From SHZI01 sp041396045 (GTDB lineage: Bacteria > Pseudomonadota > Gammaproteobacteria > Steroidobacterales > GCA-2729495), in contig JAWKZI010000024.1 of assembly GCA_041396045.1 (NCBI GenBank), positions 1 through 13,646 of the forward strand: a stretch of 13,646 bases of DNA, given 5' to 3'. A model generated the notes under the pieces. The model saw only the letters and a program-made list of their open reading frames with translations. It searched no databases and had not been told where the DNA came from. The stretch's first letter is position 1, and the number at the start of each line of letters is the position of its first letter. Below are positions 6,989-12,744 of the stretch, in pieces. The position numbers and the translations under genes are program-made.

Positions 6989-8354
6989 ATGTCCGCACCC
7001 TCCATGATCGAAGTCATGCCGGAGGGCTCACTTGAGGTCCTGTCGCAGCACGAAGTCAATCGGCTGCGGAGCAAGGGTGAGGGTGGTCAGCACGAACTGT
7101 TGCGGCGATGTGCGCTGGCGGTGCTCAACTCCGGAAGTACTACCGATGACACCCGCGAAGTTCTTGAGCAGTACCGGAGTTTCGACATCAACATCATCCA
7201 GCAGGATCGAGGGATCAAGTTGGCACTTGTTGATGCGCCCGCAACCGCCTTCGTCGAAGGTGAAATGATTCGTGGAATTCGGGAGTTGTTGTTCTCTGTT
7301 CTCCGCGACGTCATCTATATCAACAGTGAATTCACGGTCCGGGGTCAATTCGACCTGGAATCAAGCACCGGCATCAGCAACGCGGTTTTTCATGTGCTGC
7401 GCAACGCCGGTGTGCTGAAAATCGGGATGGAGCCCAACCTGGTGGTCTGCTGGGGTGGCCATTCGATCAACCGTGAAGAGTATGACTACACCAAGCAAAC
7501 GGGCTATCAGCTTGGCTTGCGAAAGCTCAACGTGTGTACCGGGTGCGGGGCCGGCGCCATGAAGGGGCCGATGAAGAGGCGCAACGATCGGTCATTCGAA
7601 GCAGCGTATCCGCAACGGGCGCTACATTGGCCTGACCGAGCCCGGAATCATTGCCGCCGAGTCACCGAATCCAGCATCGTCAATGAACTGGTGATCATGC
7701 CGGACATGGAGAAGCGCCTTGAAGCCTTCGTCCGGGTCGCGCACTCGATCATTATTTTCCCCGGGGGTGTGGGAACGGCCGAGGAGATCCTGTTTCTGCT
7801 GGGCATCCTGCTGCGGACAACGCGGATATTCCTCTGCCCCTGATTCTGACCGGGCCTGAGTCGACCGGGCCTATATTGAGCGAATCGATGCATTCATCCT
7901 CGGCACACTGGGGGCAGAAGCCCGGAAGAAGTACCAGATCATCATTGACGACCCGGCAGCCGTGGCGAGTTGGGCCCTGCGCAACGTTCGGCGGGTGCGT
8001 GATTATCGTCATGCAAACAACGACGCCTACTACTACAACTGGCGATTGCACATCGACAAGGGATTCCAGCAGCCATTCGTGGCTACCCACGACGCGATGG
8101 CAAAACTGCAAATACGGCGCGATATGCCGGCAGCAGAGCTTGCGGCCAACTTGCGTCGTGCATTCTCCGGCATCGTCAGTGGCAATGTTCGTGAAGAAGG
8201 GATACGGGCGATCGAGGAGCATGGTCCCTTCGAGATTTGTGGTGACAGGGACATCGTCGCGCAGCTCGACGACTTGTTGCGCGCTTTCGTTGAGCAGAAT
8301 CGAATGAAGCTTCCTGGCCGCCGATATGAACCTTGCTACCGGGTTGTGGTCTAA
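6989..8354 (+). pseudogene. ppnN: ppnN (YgdH) pyrimidine/purine nucleotide 5'-monophosphate nucleosidase, broken by about four frameshifts
   Basis: PpnN, a LOG-family enzyme, splits nucleoside monophosphates into base and ribose 5-phosphate and in E. coli is controlled by (p)ppGpp. The first frame gives MIEVMPEGSLEVLSQHEV through CGAGAMKGPMK. At about 7577 one extra base moves the conserved sequence into the next frame (GATIGHSKQRIRNGRYIGL to ESPNP); near 7672 two extra bases, or one lost, restore it for IVNELVIMPD and the LOG motif PGGVGTAEE; at about 7814 the frame is lost again (as if 4 bases are missing) and hits TGA at 7841-7843; near 7870 it shifts once more, into ERIDAFILGTLG, then reads cleanly to RRAFSGIVSGNV and RMKLPGRRYEPCY. 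Repaired, it would be about 455 residues, the E. coli length. ATG 6989 with AAAGGA upstream matches the family start; GTG 6917 overlaps the previous stop. Either a recent pseudogene or local sequence errors. Confidence 0.85.
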
Positions 8355-8362
8355 CTCCCTGG

Positions 8363-8409
8363 TCGACAGAAATGGGAGCGGTGTCTCGCTCTAGTCCGGC
8401 TTCTGTCGA
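8363..8409. repeat. 9-bp inverted repeat in the ppnN / small-gene gap
   Basis: tcgacagaa at 8363-8371 and ttctgtcga at 8401-8409 are perfect inverted copies separated by 29 nt, just after the ppnN stop. The 8-mer ttctgtcg occurs again at about 8450-8457. There is no T-run after the second arm, so an intrinsic terminator is not supported; paired protein-binding sites are possible. The rest of the 187-nt gap shows no coding signal and no convincing promoter. Confidence 0.45.
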
Positions 8410-8541
8410 ATCGCATTACACCTTGGGTACAGGCTGAGTACTGCCGACTTCTGTCGCACGTTTGCCTGTGATCCAGTTCCTTCCGATGCGGGGTGTCGCT
8501 CCCTAGAGTTGCTCCACGCTGACGAAGTGGGGAAATCAAAT

Positions 8542-8808
8542 ATGCCGAACAACACAGATCAGCCTGACTCTCCCAATGTTTCGGGCAGCAACAACGAGAA
8601 GAAGAATGTTACGGAACGCCCAGGACCCAATCTCGTTGGCCAGGATGGCCGGGACGTAAGTGGCTGGGATGCCTACCGCCGATGGTTGAGTCGCGTGCAG
8701 TTGCCAGACAAGCGGCGCACGGCGATGGACCCGGCTTTGTATACCTGGAAGGGCTATCGGAACTGGGCGGAAAAGGTCCGCCGGGACTGGACCCCTGAAG
8801 AAAAGTAA
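8542..8808 (+). CDS. Small hypothetical protein with a duplicated W-x2-YR-x-W motif; reading frame continues past the TAA
   Basis: An 88-residue protein that I do not recognise. The ATG at 8542 is chosen over 8509 because GGGGAA lies about 8 nt before it. Residues 1-45 are polar and probably disordered (Asn, Ser, Asp, Pro). Residues from about 46 on hold two similar segments, GWDAYRRWLSRVQ and TWKGYRNWAEKVR, both fitting W-x2-Y-R-x-W-x3-V and rich in basic and aromatic residues. After the TAA at 8806-8808 the same frame continues for 20 sense codons (an Ala/Lys-rich stretch ending GYWRF) to TGA at 8869-8871, which overlaps the ATG of the next gene as TGATG. The original protein was therefore probably about 108 residues. 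No signal peptide or membrane segment. Function unknown. Confidence 0.65.
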   Translation: MPNNTDQPDSPNVSGSNNEKKNVTERPGPNLVGQDGRDVSGWDAYRRWLSRVQLPDKRRTAMDPALYTWKGYRNWAEKVRRDWTPEEK

Positions 8809-8870
8809 GACGAAGCACAGTCGGCGAAAGCCGCCAAGAAGCCGGCGAAGACCGGATACTGGAGATTCTG

Positions 8871-9086
8871 ATGTTCATATCGGATGAAGAACACGATCGC
8901 ATACTGATCCGCAATGAAGAGACATTGCGGCGCCGAGCCTGGATCGAACACGCACTGGCTGCCGTCCGTGAGCGGATGATGCCGGAAGAAACCGGTGAGC
9001 CGGTTCCGGTTTCAACGCCAGAAGCAGGTGCCGGCACTGTACCTGCGCCGCGCCTCTACCTGGTCCGGAATTCCAGCACCCGCTGA
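8871..9086 (+). CDS. Small hypothetical protein, 71 residues
   Basis: Unrecognised. The ATG is preceded by GGAG six bases upstream and overlaps a TGA in the frame of the preceding small gene (TGATG), which supports a real, formerly or currently coupled start. Residues 1-40 are highly charged and likely helical (EEHDRILIRNEETLRRRAW, then HALAAVRERM); residues 41-60 are Pro/Glu/Ala-rich and probably flexible; the end reads PRLYLVRNSSTR. There are no Cys residues, signal peptide or membrane segment. It is likely cytosolic, with function unknown. Confidence 0.6.
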   Translation: MFISDEEHDRILIRNEETLRRRAWIEHALAAVRERMMPEETGEPVPVSTPEAGAGTVPAPRLYLVRNSSTR

Positions 9087-9094
9087 CCGCGCCG

Positions 9095-9111
9095 CGCCCT
9101 TGTGCAGGGCG
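9095..9111 (+). terminator. Short hairpin after the small-gene pair, possible terminator
   Basis: cgccct (9095-9100) and agggcg (9106-9111) form a perfect 6-bp stem with a 5-nt loop, beginning 9 nt after the stop of the 71-residue gene. It is followed by ttaagg, so the U-tract is very short. The position fits a terminator; the sequence makes it a weak one. Confidence 0.35.
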
Positions 9112-9120
9112 TTAAGGCCT

Positions 9121-9530
9121 GATCCGGTACGCACTTCGTAGCCTGCGGCCCGCCCTCCGTAGCCCGAGAGCCGTCGGTGAGTGGGATATCGCGGGACGTT
9201 CGCTACGGCCGTCCATGGCCTTCACTCACTTGACTCAGTCTGCGCCGGGCTGTCCTGCCCGGCTGGCCTTCTACACCCGCGATACCCCACTCACCGCCGA
9301 CCCGCTGCAACGAGGGGGCTTCATGTTGTAGTCAGTGTCGATGGGAACTCGATCACCCACGCAGCGAGCGGCAGCGTGGCGGGTGTCTTGTCGGCCGAAA
9401 AGGCGTGCCCATCCGATTAGTCAGAGGGCCAGGCGGAAGGGATTTCCCGCCGGGATGCCACGTGCTACAGAGTGCTATAGCGAAAGGCATTTCCCGCCAG
9501 GATGCCGCGGGCCACGAAGTGCGTTGCGGA
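9121..9530. repeat. Intergenic repeat element B: composite of nested inverted repeats, related to element A
   Basis: This fills nearly all of the gap between the small genes and mvaK2. The outer ends 9130-9148 (cgcacttcgtagcctgcgg) and 9505-9523 are inverted copies with 2 mismatches in 19. An inner pair, 9173-9195 and 9276-9301, carries the gtcggtgagt...tatcgcggg motif also found at the ends of element A; its loop contains a perfect 7-bp hairpin (gccgggc 9244-9250 / gcccggc 9257-9263). The right half matches element A in inverse orientation: 9362-9387 is identical over 26 bases and 9428-9477 differs at 1 base in 50 from 3055-3104. The motif atttcccgcc occurs twice in direct orientation here (9451 and 9489 regions). 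No protein-coding signal; ORFs in it are repeat artefacts. Confidence 0.78.
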
Positions 9531-9552
9531 ACGGGCGCAGCGGAAGTCGCTG

Positions 9553-10695
9553 CTAGAGGGTTCGGACGTGGAGGCCGAGGGCGCACAACTCGACATCGAG
9601 GGTTGGAATACCGGCAGCTGCGTAGGCATCACGTAGGGCGCGTTCCACATCTCGGGAGTCCGTGAGCGCAATGCCGAAATCGCCGCCTCCGGCACCTGAA
9701 GGTTTGTAGACCGCACCATGCTGAACGGCAATCGCGCGCAACCGCTCATGTGCTGCCGAGAAAATCCCGATGCGCGCTGCTTCGTCCAGCCGACGCAAAC
9801 CCGACTCGTAACCCGCGATAGCAGTCAGCAGTCCGGCAACATCGTCGCTGGTCCATGCAGCAATCGCCTGGCTGGCATTGGCGTTGAGAGATCCCATGTG
9901 GCCATCGAACGCGGCAGGTGCCTGTTCACGAAAGCTCTGGAGCCGTCGCAGCATTGCTGGCGTCGACGCACTCTCACCGGACCAGGCCGCCACCAGACGA
10001 AGCTGCCGGGGCCAGGAAACCGGATGAGCCTGAGGCATCCGGACGAACAGCTTCGCGACCTGTCCTGGAGTTGGGCCAGATGCGCGGCCGGGTGGCCTGC
10101 TGAATTCAATGGCCACCGCGCCGCCGGTCAGGGAAGTCGCAATATCAATGCCACTGCCTGCTCCACCCTGCAATCGGCGGTGCACTTGGCAACAGATATC
10201 GATCAGATCCTGGCGCGGCAATGGTGGCCCACCGACAAAGCGCAGCAGAACGCCTGTCAGGGCGACGACAATGGCCGCGCTGGAGCCCAGCCCCAGCTTG
10301 ACGCGCTGACCATCGGCAGTGGTCTGATGAAAGGCCTCGCTTTTGAGTTCGATACGACAGGCAGGCAATTCGGATGGGCGGGGAAACAGCCCCCGGGCGT
10401 ACAGAATTTCGGTACACGCCGTCAGCGGCAAGCCAAAAGCCCTTGGCGAAGACCCTTCCCAGTGCGGGCCTGATTCCGGCACCCAGCGAAATCCATAGCT
10501 CTTGCCGATATCCGGAATCACCAGCTGATTACCGTTCAGCGGATATCCGGCGTTCGAGTTTCTGTTGCCGGTCAGGGTGGCAATGCGGGCTTCGGCGCGC
10601 ACATCCACCGCGACAGCCAGACCCGGGGCACCTTCCAGCACGGCGTACTCGCCGACGATGACCAGTTTGCCCGGTGCCTGTGCTTCAATCAGCAT
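9553..10695 (-). CDS. mvaK2: Phosphomevalonate kinase (GHMP kinase family)
   Basis: 380 residues, cytosolic. It phosphorylates 5-phosphomevalonate with ATP to 5-diphosphomevalonate, the step before the decarboxylase encoded just upstream. The N-terminus APGKLVIVGEYAVLEGAPGLAVAVD is the GHMP substrate and fold motif; the ATP-binding loop is KLGLGSSAA at 133-141; the third GHMP motif is KPSGAGGGDFGIAL at 331-344. VHRRLQGGAGSGIDIATSLTGG in the middle is typical of ERG8-like phosphomevalonate kinases and separates it from mevalonate kinase. The ATG at 10695 sits in the last unit of a 16-bp tandem repeat, 9 nt after the mvaD stop, with no clear ribosome site of its own, so translation is probably coupled to mvaD. 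It is the last gene before repeat element B. Confidence 0.88.
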   Translation of the reverse strand: MLIEAQAPGKLVIVGEYAVLEGAPGLAVAVDVRAEARIATLTGNRNSNAGYPLNGNQLVIPDIGKSYGFRWVPESGPHWEGSSPRAFGLPLTACTEILYARGLFPRPSELPACRIELKSEAFHQTTADGQRVKLGLGSSAAIVVALTGVLLRFVGGPPLPRQDLIDICCQVHRRLQGGAGSGIDIATSLTGGAVAIEFSRPPGRASGPTPGQVAKLFVRMPQAHPVSWPRQLRLVAAWSGESASTPAMLRRLQSFREQAPAAFDGHMGSLNANASQAIAAWTSDDVAGLLTAIAGYESGLRRLDEAARIGIFSAAHERLRAIAVQHGAVYKPSGAGGGDFGIALTDSRDVERALRDAYAAAGIPTLDVELCALGLHVRTL

Positions 10696-10734
10696 CGACT
10701 GGAATCAGCATCGACCGGAATCAGCATTGACTGG
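10687..10734. repeat. Three tandem 16-bp units spanning the mvaD stop and mvaK2 start
   Basis: Units 10687-10702 (aatcagcatcgactgg), 10703-10718 (aatcagcatcgaccgg) and 10719-10734 (aatcagcattgactgg) differ by one base each from the first. Every unit encodes, on the minus strand, an ATG followed by CTGATT. The mvaD stop (10705-10707) lies in the middle unit and the mvaK2 ATG (10693-10695) in the first. As 16 is not a multiple of 3, the units are read in different frames. Confidence 0.95.
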
Positions 10735-11712
10735 CACCTGGCTTCCATCGCTACCGACTACCCGGGCAGCTTCGCCCAGGGGACTGCGCAGGATAGCGAC
10801 GACGCCGGGCACTTCGGCCAGAGCCGCAGCGACCACATCGGCAGCATCTGGCAGGCACACGGCCTTGACCTGGGGCCCGGCATCCACCGTGAAAAATACC
10901 GGCAGACCATCCTGACGGAGGCGGCCTACGCGCTGCAAACACGCCACCGTGCCAGGGGTCCAGTACAGCAACGGTGGTCGTGTCGTGAGCATCACGCCGT
11001 GCATCTTCAGACAGTTGTGCTCCGCCAGAACCGCCAGCGCAGCGAAGTCGCGATTCCGGACTGCGGCGATGCCGGCCTGCAGATCCTCGTCGTGGGTGCG
11101 GACCCAGGCCTCGTAGTAAGGCGAGGTCTGCTCGCTCAGCGCCATCCCGGCGCGTGAACTGACCGCTTTCGCCTCTGTTGTGGTTACCGCCACTACAACT
11201 TCCAGCGGCCACTCAGCCGGCGCAGCCAACTGCTCGGATACCGTGTCATTGTCGCGGTTGCACAGAAGGACGATGCCGCCCAGCAGGGACCGCGGCGCAG
11301 AACCCGATCCAAGGCGGGCAATTTCGGCCAGTCGGTCGGGTGTCAGATCCAGGCCCAGGGCCGCGGCCGCCGCCACTACGAGTGCTGCAAACCCGGAGGC
11401 CGATGAGGCCAGACCGGCACCAGTCGGAAAATCGTTGCGGGAGTCGACGGTCGCGAACCGGGCAATGCCCGCGTCGCTTCTCAGCAGATCCAGGCAAGCC
11501 GAAACCCGCTGCGTGGTCACGGGATCTTCGTGGCCATCCAGCAACACACGATCACCCGTCAAACGCGGGTCGAAAACGACTTCTGTGGTGGTCAGCAACC
11601 CACCCAGCACAACAGACAGGGAGCCGGTGGCCGGCAAATTGCCTGCCGGCGCGCGTTTGCCCCAATATTTGACCAGGGCCACATTCGGGTGGGCCACCGC
11701 GACCGCCCGCAT
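10705..11712 (-). CDS. mvaD: Diphosphomevalonate decarboxylase
   Basis: 335 residues, cytosolic GHMP-fold enzyme. It phosphorylates and decarboxylates diphosphomevalonate to isopentenyl diphosphate, CO2 and phosphate. Visible family motifs are HPNVALVKYWGKR at 8-20, SLSVVL at 31-36, the ATP loop FPTGAGLASSASGFAAL at 95-111, SGSAPRSLLGG at 136-146, VSSRAGMALSEQTSPYYEAW, and FFTVDAGPQVK with catalytic Asp277. The third motif has Pro where Ser or Cys is usual (SGSASRS or SGSACRS). The ATG at 11712 has a strong GAGGAG 6 nt upstream. The C-terminus VPVNADSGRC is encoded by the 16-bp repeat, so it may have been altered by slippage. It is first in the mvaD-mvaK2 unit and divergent from ispA. Confidence 0.92.
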   Translation of the reverse strand: MRAVAVAHPNVALVKYWGKRAPAGNLPATGSLSVVLGGLLTTTEVVFDPRLTGDRVLLDGHEDPVTTQRVSACLDLLRSDAGIARFATVDSRNDFPTGAGLASSASGFAALVVAAAAALGLDLTPDRLAEIARLGSGSAPRSLLGGIVLLCNRDNDTVSEQLAAPAEWPLEVVVAVTTTEAKAVSSRAGMALSEQTSPYYEAWVRTHDEDLQAGIAAVRNRDFAALAVLAEHNCLKMHGVMLTTRPPLLYWTPGTVACLQRVGRLRQDGLPVFFTVDAGPQVKAVCLPDAADVVAAALAEVPGVVAILRSPLGEAARVVGSDGSQVPVNADSGRC

Positions 11713-11749
11713 TGAGGCTCCTCATTGAGGTGTTGCTTCAGAGCCGTGA

Positions 11750-11755
11750 ATTATA
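11750..11755 (-). promoter_or_regulatory. Candidate -10 element for mvaD-mvaK2
   Basis: Minus-strand TATAAT (attata on the plus strand), a perfect sigma-70 -10 hexamer, about 38 nt upstream of the mvaD ATG. No good -35 hexamer is seen at the expected distance, so strength is uncertain. Confidence 0.4.
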
Positions 11756-11764
11756 GCGCCTGGG

Positions 11765-11794
11765 TTGGCTCGTTCCTCCGGAACCCTCTATCCT
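11765..11794 (+). promoter_or_regulatory. Candidate promoter for ispA
   Basis: TTGGCT at 11765-11770 and TATCCT at 11789-11794 with an 18-nt spacer, 34 nt before the ispA ATG in the divergent mvaD/ispA gap. Each hexamer differs from consensus (two or more positions), so this is a tentative call. Confidence 0.3.
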
Positions 11795-11828
11795 GTTTCA
11801 ATCGTTAGCCAACAGTGCCCCCCGACGT

Positions 11829-12722
11829 ATGTCCTTCGGTTCCCGCGCTGACACCTACGTGACACGTATCGAAAGCGTGCTCGAACAGCATCTGCCCGCC
11901 GCCGCCGTTGCCCCGCAACGGCTGCATGAAGCCATGCGCTACTCGGCTCTGGGCGCCGGCAAGCGCATACGGCCCATACTGGTTTATGCCGCCGGTGAGG
12001 CCTTGAGCGTCCCGCCCGACGTGCTTGATGCGCCCGCTGCTGCCATCGAACTGATGCACGCCTTCTCGCTGATCCATGACGACCTGCCAGCCATGGACAA
12101 CGACGACCTGCGCCGGGGCCGCCCTACAACGCATCGTGCCTACGACGAGGCCACCGCAATTCTGGCCGCCGATGCCCTGCAGCCACTCGCCTTTGAAATC
12201 CTTGCCACGCATCCGGCGCTGACCAATCAACCCGCTGCACAGCTGAAGCTGGTTGCGCTGCTGGCTACAGCCTGTGGTTCGAACGGCATGACCGGCGGCC
12301 AGTCGATGGACCTGGCGGCCGAAGGCCGGCGCCTTGATCCCGCTGAACTGGAGCACATTTATCGACTCAAGACCGGCTGCCTGATGCGTGCCAGCGTGAT
12401 GGCTGCCGCTTGCTGCGCACCGGCTGTGCCACTGGCCACCCTGCATGCGCTGGAACGCTTCTGCGACGCGTTGGGTCTTGCATTTCAGGTACGGGACGAC
12501 ATCCTCGACATCGAGGGCACTACTGAAGAAACCGGCAAGACGGGCGGATCGGATCAGGCCAAAGGCAAGGCTACGTATCCCCATCTGTTCGGAATGCCAC
12601 GAGCCCGGCAACGCGCCGATGAACTGCTCGCGCAGGCCATGGACACGCTGGCACCCTTCGGTGACGAATTCGACGGCTTGCGCTGGGCAGCACGATATAT
12701 CGTGCTCCGGGAGCACGGCTGA
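11829..12722 (+). CDS. ispA: Farnesyl diphosphate synthase (geranyltranstransferase)
   Basis: 297-residue trans-prenyltransferase. It adds isopentenyl diphosphate to dimethylallyl and geranyl diphosphate to give farnesyl diphosphate. The first Asp-rich motif is DDLPAMDNDD at 84-93, with the two-residue insertion of bacterial (type II) FPP synthases; the second is DDILD at 223-227. Also visible are GAGKRIRP at 42-49, GGQSMDLAAEG at 156-166, LKTG at 180-183 and KGKATYP at 245-251. Phe79, five residues before the first motif, is the bulky residue expected for a short-chain product. The motifs and 297-aa length match E. coli IspA. The ATG at 11829 has no obvious ribosome site. It is divergent from the mevalonate genes and would use their product. 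An ExeA-type gene follows after 22 nt on the same strand. Confidence 0.93.
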   Translation: MSFGSRADTYVTRIESVLEQHLPAAAVAPQRLHEAMRYSALGAGKRIRPILVYAAGEALSVPPDVLDAPAAAIELMHAFSLIHDDLPAMDNDDLRRGRPTTHRAYDEATAILAADALQPLAFEILATHPALTNQPAAQLKLVALLATACGSNGMTGGQSMDLAAEGRRLDPAELEHIYRLKTGCLMRASVMAAACCAPAVPLATLHALERFCDALGLAFQVRDDILDIEGTTEETGKTGGSDQAKGKATYPHLFGMPRARQRADELLAQAMDTLAPFGDEFDGLRWAARYIVLREHG

Positions 12723-12744
12723 CTGCGGTCAGGCGGAACAACAG

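Noticed and set aside
7570..7880. Programmed ribosomal frameshifting in ppnN
   Set aside because: Four separate shifts of mixed direction with no slippery heptamer or conserved stimulator; PpnN homologues are made from one frame.
8806..8808. Amino-acid recoding at the TAA in the small gene
   Set aside because: TAA is not a known selenocysteine or pyrrolysine codon, and no recoding structure is apparent; mutation or error is simpler.
11805..12716. Open frame of 303 codons on the minus strand opposite ispA
   Set aside because: It mirrors ispA, whose motifs are complete; the minus-strand protein shows no recognisable family pattern and would cover the ispA start.
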